A DNA stretch of 64,000 nt from Actinotalea solisilvae (GTDB lineage: Bacteria > Actinomycetota > Actinomycetes > Actinomycetales > Cellulomonadaceae): NCBI RefSeq assembly GCF_016464425.1, contig NZ_JADDKQ010000007.1:186001-250000 (forward strand). Reading direction: 5' to 3'. The notes beneath the pieces are model-generated. The model saw only the letters and a program-made list of their open reading frames with translations, did not search any database and had not been told where the DNA came from. A program made the translations under genes and the position numbers. Position 1 is the first letter of the stretch. Every line of letters begins with the position of its first letter. Below are positions 35,511 to 43,498 of the stretch, piece after piece.

Positions 35511-36835
35511 GACGCCTCCTCGTCCGGTACGGCCTCGCGATGACGTCGGTCGTGCTCGTGGCGTTCCTCGTCCCGCTCGGCCTGCTCGCGCGCTCGCTCG
35601 CCGAGGACCGCGCCGTCTCGGCCGCGCGGCAGGAGGCGCAGGGCGTCGCGGCCCTCGCGGGCGGGGTCGCGGGCGACGACGCGAGGCTCGAGGCCGCGCT
35701 GCTGCGGGTCAACGCGGGCGAGCGTCGCACGACGGTCTTCCGGCCCGACGGCAGCACCGTCGGGGCGCCGCCGGCGGCGTCCGACCCGTCCGACGCCGTC
35801 GCGCTCGCCGCCGCGACGGGCTCCGCCCTCACGGCGCGTGCCGCGGACGGCGTCGAGGTCGTCCTGCCCGTGGTCGACGCCGCGGGGGTCTCGGTCGTGC
35901 GCACGGTCGTGCCCGACGCGGAGCTCACCGCGGGCGTGCGCGAGGCGTGGCTCGTCCTCGCCGCGGTCGGCGTCGTCCTGCTCACGGCGGCGGCGCTCGT
36001 GGGGGACCGCATCGCCCTGCGCCTCGCACGTTCGGTGAGCGACCTGTCCGCCGTCGCGCAGCGCCTCGGGGCCGGCGACCTCGCGGCGCGCGTCGAGCCG
36101 TCGGGGCCGCCCGAGGTCGCGTCCGTCGGCCGGGTGCTCAACGGGCTCGGCGCGCGCGTGGACGGCCTGCTCACCGCCGAGCGCGAGCTCGTCGCCGACC
36201 TGTCCCACCGGCTCCGCACGCCCATCACGGCGCTCCGGCTCGACGTCGACTCCCTGCCCGACCCCGACGACCGCGCGCGCTTGGCGGGCCACGTCGAGCA
36301 GCTCGTCGAGGCCGTCGACGCCGTGGTGTGGACGGCGCGCCACCCCGCGCACCGGGGCGCCACGGGCAGCTGCGATTCCGCCGTCGTGGTGCGCGAGCGC
36401 GCCGCCTTCTGGGGCGTGCTCGCGGTCGACCAGGGGCGGGACCTGGAGGTCGACGTGACGGACGCCGCCCCGGTCGCCGTCGCCCCCGACGAGCTGGGCG
36501 CCGCGCTCGACGTGCTGCTCGACAACGTCTTCAGCCACACGCCCGACGGCGCCGCGCTCGCGGTACGCGTCGAGGCCGCGCCCGACGCCGCCGTGCGCGT
36601 CGTCGTCGAGGACGCGGGCCCGGGCTTCGACGCCGCGGCGCTGGCCGGGCGCGGGGCGAGCGGTGCGGGGTCGACCGGCCTGGGCCTCGACGTCGCCCGG
36701 CGCACGGCCGAGGCGGCGGGCGGCGCCCTCGCGGTGGACCGCGGGCGGCTCGGCGGGGCCCGGGTCGCGATGACGCTGCCCGGTCCCGGTCCGGGCGGTG
36801 GGACCGTGCGCGGCGGCGGTGCCGGCCCGCGTTAA
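35507..36835 (+). CDS. Two-component sensor histidine kinase
   Basis: A 442-residue kinase: helix 1 (about 10-30), an extracytoplasmic sensor of about 110 residues, helix 2 (about 146-165), HAMP, then the H-box LVADLSHRLRTPIT with phospho-acceptor H234, N-box LLDNVFSHTP, G1 EDAGPGF and G2 GSTGLGLDVARR. The sensor domain has no recognisable ligand motif. The H-box reads DLSHRLRTP rather than DVSHELRTP, a known variant in actinobacteria. Co-translated with the response regulator. Confidence 0.92.
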   Translation: MRRLLVRYGLAMTSVVLVAFLVPLGLLARSLAEDRAVSAARQEAQGVAALAGGVAGDDARLEAALLRVNAGERRTTVFRPDGSTVGAPPAASDPSDAVALAAATGSALTARAADGVEVVLPVVDAAGVSVVRTVVPDAELTAGVREAWLVLAAVGVVLLTAAALVGDRIALRLARSVSDLSAVAQRLGAGDLAARVEPSGPPEVASVGRVLNGLGARVDGLLTAERELVADLSHRLRTPITALRLDVDSLPDPDDRARLAGHVEQLVEAVDAVVWTARHPAHRGATGSCDSAVVVRERAAFWGVLAVDQGRDLEVDVTDAAPVAVAPDELGAALDVLLDNVFSHTPDGAALAVRVEAAPDAAVRVVVEDAGPGFDAAALAGRGASGAGSTGLGLDVARRTAEAAGGALAVDRGRLGGARVAMTLPGPGPGGGTVRGGGAGPR

Positions 36836-36840
36836 CCGTT

Positions 36841-36866
36841 CCTTAGGGGGCGCTTGCCGCGGCCTT
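36841..36866. promoter_or_regulatory. Three 11-bp-phased CCTT-like boxes before the Asp-rich repeat gene
   Basis: CCTT at 36841, GCTT at 36852 and CCTT at 36863 have exact 11-bp spacing, about 70-90 bp upstream of the ATG at 36934. A weak fourth unit, CGTT, is at 36830. The arrangement mirrors 34734-34759 and is the likely operator of the adjacent OmpR-type regulator. Confidence 0.5.
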
Positions 36867-36933
36867 CAGGCGGCCGGAGCGACGGTGGTCACCACGACGC
36901 GGAGGACGCGTCCCCGATCAGGAGGTACCCCCC

Positions 36934-37479
36934 ATGCGCTGGACCAGCCGCTCGACCCTCATCGCCGCCGGCGCCGTCGTGCTCACGGGCGGCGGCCTCG
37001 TCGCCGTCGCGAGCACCATGGACGGCACGACGCCGACCGCCGTGCCGGCCGTCTCCACCCCGAGCCCGAGCGCGACCCCGGACGACAGCCCGTCCGCGAG
37101 CCCGTCACCGAGCGTGACGCCGAGCCCGGTCACGAGCCCGTCGGCGGTCCCCTCGCCGAGGCCCTCGGTCGACGACTCCGACGGCCGGGTCGGCGGCGGG
37201 CACGGCTCGGACGACGTGAACGACGCGCCCGACGACAGCGACGGCCGCGTGGGTGGCGGGCACGGCTCGGACGACGTGAACGACGCGCCCGACGACAGCG
37301 ACGGCCGCGTGGGTGGCGGGCGCGGCTCGGACGACGTGAACGACGCGCCCGACGACAGCGACGACCGTGACGACGACGACCGTGACGACGACGACCGTGA
37401 CGACGACCGCCACGGTGACGACCGTGACGACGACGACCGCCACGGTGACGACGACGGCGGGCGCGGCTCGGACGACTGA
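36934..37479 (+). CDS. Exported Asp/His-rich repeat protein
   Basis: A 181-residue protein with a signal peptide or anchor (about residues 1-27), a Ser/Pro/Thr linker (28-78), three 20-residue repeats of the type DSDGRVGGGHGSDDVNDAPD (about 80-139), and a terminal run of Asp, Arg and His. It should be disordered and highly acidic, and could bind Ca2+, Mg2+ or other divalent metals outside the cell; this is inference from composition. AGGAGG lies seven bases before the ATG. It follows the sensor kinase by 98 bp and carries the phased CCTT boxes in its promoter. No named family is recognised. Confidence 0.7.
   Translation: MRWTSRSTLIAAGAVVLTGGGLVAVASTMDGTTPTAVPAVSTPSPSATPDDSPSASPSPSVTPSPVTSPSAVPSPRPSVDDSDGRVGGGHGSDDVNDAPDDSDGRVGGGHGSDDVNDAPDDSDGRVGGGRGSDDVNDAPDDSDDRDDDDRDDDDRDDDRHGDDRDDDDRHGDDDGGRGSDD
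37171..37350. repeat. Three in-frame 60-bp tandem repeats
   Basis: Units 37171-37230, 37231-37290 and 37291-37350 are nearly identical and encode the three 20-residue repeats of the Asp-rich protein. Shorter 9- to 12-bp GACGACGACCGT-type repeats continue to about 37460. Confidence 0.95.
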
Positions 37480-37482
37480 GCC

Positions 37483-38295
37483 TCACGCCGGCGCGGCTGC
37501 CGCCTCGATGTCCGCGAGGATCTGCGCGCTCTTGCGCGCCGTGCGCCTGCCGACCGCGCCCAGGGCGACCAGCCCGCCGGCCGCCGCGGCGACCCAGCCG
37601 TAGTCCGCCGGCGTCCAGAACTCGCCGCGCGCCGCGCGCTGCTTCGCCCGGACGTCCGCGATCTCGGCGACCTGCGCCTCGTACAGCGCGAGCTCGGCGT
37701 CACCCGCCGCGGCCGGCACGGACGGCCACGGGGTCAGGGTCTGCTCCCGGGGCGTCTGCGTGAACGCCGCCGGCGCCAGGAACAGCGCGACGGCGAGCGC
37801 CCCGGCACCCACCCGCAACGCCCACAGCCGGACCGAGACCAGCGCCGTCACGCGGAGACGGTGCGCACGGAGCTGCGCGAACGTGGTGGTCCCGACGTCG
37901 GTCCCGTCGAGCGCCGGCGGCCGGGGCAGCGCCAGGGACCGGGGCGACGACCCCGACAGGTACCAGGTCGACGCCGCGAGCGACACGGCGAGGAACGCCG
38001 GTGCCAGCAGCCCGCGCGCCGGCAGGCCGCCCTGGTCCTCACCGAAGACGAGGGCGAGCGCGCCGGTGTACAGGACGCCCAGCGCCGCGGCCGCCGTCTG
38101 CGTCGACGTCGCGGCGGTGCGGTACCGCTCGACCGCGCCGCTCGAGAGCGCGTAGTCCTGCGTCGCGTACTCGGCGAAGGCTGCGAGCCGCGCCGCCCGG
38201 TCCCAGTCGGGCAGCCCCGCCGGACCGTCTGCCCCCGGCGGTGCCGGCGGACCCTCGGGCTCGTGGGTCCACGGCCACCGCAGCCGCAGGCTCAC
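37483..38295 (-). CDS. Four-helix membrane protein of unknown function
   Basis: A 270-residue protein with two pairs of hydrophobic helices (about residues 68-87, 97-112, 161-180 and 237-252) and a charged loop (AELALYEAQVAEIADVRAKQRAARGEFW) before the last. I recognise no family. Its GTG start overlaps the stop of a 60-residue upstream gene (GTGA, 38292-38295), so the pair is co-translated. It is convergent with the Asp-rich gene, only three bases apart. Confidence 0.65.
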   Translation of the reverse strand: MSLRLRWPWTHEPEGPPAPPGADGPAGLPDWDRAARLAAFAEYATQDYALSSGAVERYRTAATSTQTAAAALGVLYTGALALVFGEDQGGLPARGLLAPAFLAVSLAASTWYLSGSSPRSLALPRPPALDGTDVGTTTFAQLRAHRLRVTALVSVRLWALRVGAGALAVALFLAPAAFTQTPREQTLTPWPSVPAAAGDAELALYEAQVAEIADVRAKQRAARGEFWTPADYGWVAAAAGGLVALGAVGRRTARKSAQILADIEAAAAPA

Positions 38296-38474
38296 GACGT
38301 CCGCTCGCCCCCGTCGCCGCCCTCGGGCTCGACAGAGCCCTCGTCATCGTCGGGGGCGGGTCGACCCCAGCCCTCGCCGTCGGGTCGTTCGACGATGTCC
38401 GGGTACCAGTCCTTGCCGTCGCCGGGCCGCCCCTCGTCCGGGCGCTCGGTCCGGTCGTCGCTCACGTGCTGCAT
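38292..38474 (-). CDS. Small acidic protein, unknown function
   Basis: A 60-residue hydrophilic protein (MQHVSDDRTERPDEGRPG at the start, WYPDIVERPDGEGWGRP in the middle, acidic C-terminus) with no membrane segment. The ATG at 38474 has GAGGGGG about seven bases upstream, and its stop overlaps the start of the four-helix membrane protein, which supports it as a real gene. Function unknown. Confidence 0.6.
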   Translation of the reverse strand: MQHVSDDRTERPDEGRPGDGKDWYPDIVERPDGEGWGRPAPDDDEGSVEPEGGDGGERTS

Positions 38475-38666
38475 CGCTCGCCCCCTCTGGTCCGCATCCT
38501 CGATGACCGACCGTCCCAGCGTGGTCGCAGCGGGCCGCGCGTGTCCAGAGTGCGCGGCGGTCGTTCGTCGTGACGTGGCGTCGCGCGCAGTCACGCAGCC
38601 TCGGCGAGGCGCGCGGCCTGGGCGTCGCCGCGCCCGACGGACGCGTGGGGCTGGGAGGATCGCCGC

Positions 38667-39059
38667 GTGGACCCGTACCGCTCGCCCGAGAACGTGGCCC
38701 GTGCGGCCGCCGCCGTCCGCGCCGCGCACGAGGCCCTCATCGGCCGGGAGCACGACGGCGTGCGCGTGGACTCCGTCTGGCACTACGGCGCGGTCGACCT
38801 CCACACGGCTCATCTGGTCGTGTGGATCATGCTCGGCGGCCGGCCCCTGGAGGAGCTGCCGGAGTGGTTCACGATCGGCCCCGACCCCTCGGACCCTGCG
38901 AAGGCCAGGGCGGTCGACCCGGCGTGGCTGCACAGCCTGCGTCAGGTCGTCGTCGACGCGTTCGCGGCGCAGGGGTGGCCCGAGCCGGACCGCGTCCACG
39001 TCCTCACCGACAGCAGCGACCGCGCGGCGAGCCAGGGCGGCTGGTTCTACTTCAAGTAG
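38667..39059 (+). CDS. Hypothetical cytoplasmic protein
   Basis: A 130-residue soluble protein beginning MDPYRSPENVARAAAAVRAAHEAL and ending QGGWFYFK. GTG 38667 follows GGGAGGA. No family is recognised and no catalytic pattern is obvious. It stands alone between the divergent small-acidic-protein operon and the convergent GH3 gene. The 190 bp before it hold no recognisable element. Confidence 0.6.
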   Translation: MDPYRSPENVARAAAAVRAAHEALIGREHDGVRVDSVWHYGAVDLHTAHLVVWIMLGGRPLEELPEWFTIGPDPSDPAKARAVDPAWLHSLRQVVVDAFAAQGWPEPDRVHVLTDSSDRAASQGGWFYFK

Positions 39060-39101
39060 CGACTCGGCGGCTTGACGGTCGTCGAGTACGTCCACCTGGC
39101 G

Positions 39102-39150
39102 CGAGAACGTCCTCCGGCGAGGACGTTCTGGCCTCAGGAGGACGTTCTCG
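39102..39150. terminator. Three-armed terminator hairpin
   Basis: CGAGAACGTCCTCC (39102-39115) is perfectly complementary to GGAGGACGTTCTCG (39137-39150). A third arm, GAGGACGTTCT (39119-39129), can pair with the same left arm to form a tight 4-base-loop hairpin. The element lies between the convergent hypothetical and GH3 genes. Confidence 0.75.
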
Positions 39151-39170
39151 GCCGTGCGGGAGGTGCCCGG

Positions 39171-41477
39171 TCAGTCCGTTGCGACGGTGAACGGGACGCG
39201 CGTGAGGTCCTCCGCGCGCGAGGACCGGCCCACCCGCAGCTCGAACGCGCCCGGCTCGACCACGCGCCGCCCGGCCGCGTCGACGATCGTCAGGTCCGCC
39301 ACCGGGATCTCGACCGTGACGACCTCGGACGCGCCCGGCGCGAGCGTCACCTGGGTGAACGCCTTGAGCTCCTGGTCCGCCCAGCTCGCCGAGGTGACGA
39401 CGTCGCTGACGTACGCCTGGACGGTCTCGGTCGTCGGCCGCGTGCCCGTGTTCGTGACGGTGACGCGCGCCGTGACCGTGTCGCCGACGCGGACGACGTC
39501 GTCGACGAGCTCGACCGGCCCGTACTCGACCGTCGTGTACGACAGGCCCTGGCCGAAGGCGAACGCCGGCTCCTGCGTGAGGTCGGCGTAGCGGTCGCCG
39601 TGCTGGCCGCGGATCTGGTTGTAGTACGTGGGCTGCTGGCCGACGTGCCGCGCGAACGAGACCGGCAGTCGTCCCGACGGCTCCGTGAGGCCCAGCAGCA
39701 CCTCGGCGACCGCGCGCCCGCCCTGCATGCCGGGGTTCGCGACCCAGAGGAGCGCGGCCGCGCCGAGCGCCGACGGCGGCAGCACGAGCGGCTTGGACGC
39801 GAGCAGGACGACCACCATCGGCGTGCCCGTCGCGGCGAGCGCGTCGAGCAGCGCGACCTGGCCGCCGACCAGCTCGAGCGTCGCGGTCGAGCGCCCCTCG
39901 CCCACCAGCTCGATGCGGTCGCCCACGACGGCGACGACGACGTCGGCGTCCCGCGCCGCGGCGACGGCCTCGGCGACGAGCGCCTCGTCCGGGGCGCACG
40001 GCACGACCACGTGCGGGCGAGGCTGGCCGTCGGGGAAGAACTCGCCGCGCGGGTCCGGCTCCTCGGTGAGGATGTCGGCGCCGCGCGCGTGGGTCACGGT
40101 CCAGCCCGCCGGCACGTGCCCGCGCAGGCCGTCGAGCACCGTGGTGATCATGTCGCGGGGGTGGCCCTCGGGCAGCCAGTCGGCCTGGCCCGAGCTCCCC
40201 GCCCAGTCGCCGAGCTGAGTCTGCGCGTCGTCCGCGAGCGGCCCGACGACGGCGACCCGCCGCGCGCCCTCGATCACCGCGCGCCCGTCGCCGTCGGGCG
40301 CCGCGCCCGGGGTGTGCCCGCCCGCGAGCGGCAGCGTGCCGTCGTTGCGCAGCAGGACGAGCGAGCGCCGCGCGACGCGCAGGTTGACCTCGGCGTGCTC
40401 GGCGCTGCCCACGAGCGCCGCGATGCGCCCCGGGTCGGGACGCCGCGGGTCCTCGAACAGCCCGAGCTCCAGCTTGAGGGTGAGGATGCGTCCGACGGCG
40501 GCGTCGACCTCGGCCTCGGTGAGCATGCCGCGCTCGACGGCCTCGAGCGCGCCCTCGAAGAACTGCGGTGTCGTCATGATCATGTCGTTGCCGGCGCGCA
40601 CGGCGGCCGCCGCGGCGTGGACCTGGTCGGGCATGATCTTCTGCTCCCACACCATGCGGCCGACGTTGTCCCAGTCGGTCACGAGGGTCCCGGTGTAGCC
40701 CCACTCGCCGCGCAGCACGTCGGTGAGCAGCCACTCGTTGATCGTGATGGGCACGCCGTCCGTGGTCTGGTAGCCGAGCATGAACGTCCGGCACCCCTCG
40801 CGGGCGACGCGCTCGAACGGCGGCAGGAACCACGAGCGGAGCTTGCGGCGGGAGATGTCCGCCTCGGACGCGTCGCGCCCGCCCTGCGTCTCCGAGTAGC
40901 CCGCGAAGTGCTTCGCGGTGGCGAGGATCGCCGTCGGGTCGGCGAGGCCGTCGCCCTGGTAGCCGCGCACCATCGCCGACGCGAGCTCCCCGATGAGCAG
41001 CGGGTCCTCGCCGAACGTCTCGTCGACGCGCCCCCACCGCAGGTCCCGCGTGATGCACAGGACGGGCGAGAAGGTCCAGTGGATGCCGGTGGCGGCGGCC
41101 TCGTGCGCCGTGACGCGCGCCGCCTCCTCGAGCAGGGAGGCGTCCCACGACGCGGCCATGCCGAGCTGGGTCGGGAAGATCGTCGCGCCCTGCCAGAACG
41201 AGTGGCCGTGGATGCAGTCCTCGGCGACGAGCAGGGGGATGCGCAGGCGCGTGCGCCCGGTGAGCTCGTGCGCGCGCAGCACGCGCTCGGGGGAGGCGTG
41301 CAGGATCGAGCCGACGTGCAGGTCCGTCACGAGCGCGTCGACGCCCTCGCGCGCGTCGAGCTGGAGCATCTGGCCGACCTTCTCGGGCAGCGTCATGCGC
41401 GCCAGGAGGTCCTCGACCCGCCGCGCCACCGGCAGGCTGGGGTCGAGGTAGGGGGCGGTCTGCACGGGTGTGCTCAC
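39171..41477 (-). CDS. Glycoside hydrolase family 3 enzyme (beta-glucosidase type)
   Basis: A 768-residue protein without a signal peptide, so probably cytoplasmic. GH3 N-domain motifs: MTLPEKVGQM, WGRVDETFGEDP, ATAKHFAGYSETQGGRD (K189-H190) and LVTDWDNVG with the likely nucleophile D268. The (alpha/beta)6 domain (RRSLVLLRNDGTLPL) follows and a fibronectin-III-like C-domain (VTVTNTGTRPTTETVQAYV) closes it. It would release glucose or xylose from imported oligosaccharides. GTG 41477. A mixed repeat TACCGGTCGGTCAGTA about 75 bp upstream may be a regulator site. No transporter is adjacent. Confidence 0.9.
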   Translation of the reverse strand: MSTPVQTAPYLDPSLPVARRVEDLLARMTLPEKVGQMLQLDAREGVDALVTDLHVGSILHASPERVLRAHELTGRTRLRIPLLVAEDCIHGHSFWQGATIFPTQLGMAASWDASLLEEAARVTAHEAAATGIHWTFSPVLCITRDLRWGRVDETFGEDPLLIGELASAMVRGYQGDGLADPTAILATAKHFAGYSETQGGRDASEADISRRKLRSWFLPPFERVAREGCRTFMLGYQTTDGVPITINEWLLTDVLRGEWGYTGTLVTDWDNVGRMVWEQKIMPDQVHAAAAAVRAGNDMIMTTPQFFEGALEAVERGMLTEAEVDAAVGRILTLKLELGLFEDPRRPDPGRIAALVGSAEHAEVNLRVARRSLVLLRNDGTLPLAGGHTPGAAPDGDGRAVIEGARRVAVVGPLADDAQTQLGDWAGSSGQADWLPEGHPRDMITTVLDGLRGHVPAGWTVTHARGADILTEEPDPRGEFFPDGQPRPHVVVPCAPDEALVAEAVAAARDADVVVAVVGDRIELVGEGRSTATLELVGGQVALLDALAATGTPMVVVLLASKPLVLPPSALGAAALLWVANPGMQGGRAVAEVLLGLTEPSGRLPVSFARHVGQQPTYYNQIRGQHGDRYADLTQEPAFAFGQGLSYTTVEYGPVELVDDVVRVGDTVTARVTVTNTGTRPTTETVQAYVSDVVTSASWADQELKAFTQVTLAPGASEVVTVEIPVADLTIVDAAGRRVVEPGAFELRVGRSSRAEDLTRVPFTVATD

Positions 41478-41652
41478 GGTCGGTCCTCTCGCGACGGCGC
41501 CGTCACGGCGGTGCTCGGACCGGCGGGACGAGGGGGGTCGACGTCGAATGCCTACCGGTCGGTCAGTAAGTTAGTACGCGAGCGGTGACACGTGCCAGTA
41601 GCCGTCCGGGTGAGCACCTCGGGACGGGCCAGCGCGGCGCCGCTCGGGAGGG

Positions 41653-42099
41653 TCAGCCGCAGTAGTCGCAGACGCCCGTCGCGGGCAGCGCGGTCGAGCA
41701 CGTGGGGCAGATGGCGACGGTCGCCTCGCGCGCGGCGGCGGCGCGCGACGGCGTCGCCGGCCGCGGGGCGGTCACGCGCGGGGTGCGGGTGCGCGGCGCC
41801 GCGACGCGCGGAGCCGCCGTCGGCGGGCCGGTCACCTCGAAGCCGCGCTTGCGCAGGATCGCGACCGCGTGCGTCATGCCTCCGCTGAACTCGTCCGACG
41901 TCGCCAGCCGTCCGGTCGCGTACTTGTGCGCGACTCCGAGCACGGCCTTCGAGTCGTAGCTGCGCCCCTCGTGCACGAGGACGTAGTCGCGTGAGGGCCC
42001 GAACCCGTAGAGCGCGAGGAAGTCCTCGCCACCACGCGAGTCGTACTCGGCGATCGCCTGGAGGACGTGGGTCCGCGTGACGGAGGAGAAGGTGGCCAC
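41653..42099 (-). CDS. ScoMcrA-like N-terminal head domain with zinc ribbon
   Basis: A 148-residue protein. Residues 5-92 (VTRTHVLQAIAEYDSRGGEDFLALYGFG, then YVLVHEGRSYDSKAVLGVAHKYATG and EFSGGMTHAVAILRKRGFEV) match the N-terminal head domain of ScoMcrA, a type IV restriction endonuclease of modified DNA. A Pro/Ala/Arg-rich linker follows, and the end carries CPTC and CDYC, a four-cysteine zinc ribbon. The DNA-cutting HNH domain of ScoMcrA is absent, so this is a stand-alone reader-like module. ATG 42099. Function unknown. Confidence 0.75.
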   Translation of the reverse strand: MATFSSVTRTHVLQAIAEYDSRGGEDFLALYGFGPSRDYVLVHEGRSYDSKAVLGVAHKYATGRLATSDEFSGGMTHAVAILRKRGFEVTGPPTAAPRVAAPRTRTPRVTAPRPATPSRAAAAREATVAICPTCSTALPATGVCDYCG

Positions 42100-42232
42100 G
42101 CCACGAGCCTAACCACCGCGCGCGGGGCGGGCGGCGACGGGTCGGCGGCCTCGGCTACGTTCGCGGGGTGATCCCGAGTCCCGCGGCCGCACCGACGCCG
42201 CGACCTGCGGCGGCGCCGTCCGCGGCGGTCCG

Positions 42233-43471
42233 GTGAGCACGGCCGTCGTCGTCGGCGGGGGCCCGGCGGGGCTCATGGCGGCCGAGCGGCTCGCGTCGAC
42301 GGGCGTCGCGGTCACGGTGTACGACCGCATGCCGTCGCCCGCGCGCAAGCTCCTGCTCGCCGGCCACGGCGGGCTCAACCTCACGCACTCGGAGGGCCGC
42401 GAGCGCTTCCTGCCGCGGTACGGCGAGGCGGCCGACCGCCTCGCGCCGGCGCTCGACGCGTTCGGCCCGGACGACCTCCGCGCGTGGTGCGCGGGGCTCG
42501 GCGAGGAGACGTTCGTCGGGACGAGCGGGCGCGTCTTCCCGCGGTCCTTCCGCGCCACGCCGTTGGTGCGCGCGTGGCTCGCGCGGCTCGGCGACCTCGG
42601 CGTGCGCATCGAGCGCCGTCGCACGTGGACCGGGTGGGCGCCGGACGGCGCGCTCCGCGTGACGACCGCCGACGGCGCCGTCGAGGAGGTCCGCCCCGAC
42701 GTGACGGTCCTCGCGCTCGGGGGTGCGTCGTGGCCCCGCCTCGGGTCCGACGGCGGCTGGGTCGGCACCCTCGCCGAGCGCGGGATCGCTGTGACGCCGC
42801 TGCGTCCGGCGAACGTCGGGATGTGCGTGACCTGGTCCGTCGGGTACGCCGACCGCTTCGCCGGGAGCCCGCTCAAGCACGTGCGCCTCACGGTCCCGGG
42901 AGGGCCCGGGCGGTCGGTCGCCGTCGTGCGCGGCGACGCCATGGTCACGCGCACCGGGATCGAGGGCGGCCCCGTCTACGCGCTCGGCGCCGCGATCCGC
43001 GCCGCGCTCGACGCGGACGGCCGGTGCGTGCTCGAGGTCGACCTGCGGCCCGACCAGGGCGCCGACCAGCTCGCGGCGCGGCTCGCCCGGCGGCGGCCGA
43101 AGGAGTCGGCGTCGACGTGGCTGCGCCGCGCGCTCGGGCTCGACCCGGTCGCCGTCGCGCTCCTGCGCGAGGCGACCGGCGGCGCGCTGCCCGACGCCCC
43201 GGAGGCGCTCGCCGCCCTCGCCAAGGCCGTGCCCGTGGTCGTCACGGCGACCATGCCGATCGACCGGGCGATCTCGACCGCCGGGGGCGTCGAGTGGTCC
43301 GAGGTCGACGAGCACCTCATGCTCCGCCGCCTGCCGGGCACGTTCGTCGCGGGCGAGATGCTCGACTGGGAGGCGCCGACGGGCGGCTACCTGCTCCAGG
43401 CGTCGTTCGCGACGGGCTTCGTCGCTGCGCAGGGCGCGCTCGGGTGGCTCGCGCGCGACACGCGCGGCTGA
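42233..43471 (+). CDS. TIGR03862/HI0933-like flavoprotein
   Basis: A 412-residue FAD-dependent protein: dinucleotide motif VVVGGGPAGLMAAE at residues 5-18, then SPARKLLLAGHGGLNLTHSE, the GTSGRVFPRSF loop, and the C-terminal SFATGFVAAQGALGWLA, all typical of the BaiN/RdsA-like flavoprotein group. The reaction is undetermined. GTG 42233. Convergent with the LLM oxidoreductase gene. Confidence 0.88.
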   Translation: MSTAVVVGGGPAGLMAAERLASTGVAVTVYDRMPSPARKLLLAGHGGLNLTHSEGRERFLPRYGEAADRLAPALDAFGPDDLRAWCAGLGEETFVGTSGRVFPRSFRATPLVRAWLARLGDLGVRIERRRTWTGWAPDGALRVTTADGAVEEVRPDVTVLALGGASWPRLGSDGGWVGTLAERGIAVTPLRPANVGMCVTWSVGYADRFAGSPLKHVRLTVPGGPGRSVAVVRGDAMVTRTGIEGGPVYALGAAIRAALDADGRCVLEVDLRPDQGADQLAARLARRRPKESASTWLRRALGLDPVAVALLREATGGALPDAPEALAALAKAVPVVVTATMPIDRAISTAGGVEWSEVDEHLMLRRLPGTFVAGEMLDWEAPTGGYLLQASFATGFVAAQGALGWLARDTRG

Positions 43472-43498
43472 CCGTGCCCCGCCGGGCGTCGCCGGCCC

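Noticed and set aside
37171..37350. Possible CRISPR array
   Set aside because: The 60-bp repeats are contiguous with no spacers, are in frame and encode a repeated peptide; no cas gene is present.
41549..41575. TACCGGTCGGTCAGTAAGTTAGTA upstream of the GH3 gene as a TetR-type operator
   Set aside because: The symmetry is imperfect (about 10 of 16 positions) and no TetR regulator is adjacent, so it is only mentioned with the GH3 gene.
39072..41588. 838-codon plus-strand frame opposite the GH3 gene
   Set aside because: No domain content; GH3 catalytic motifs are on the minus strand.
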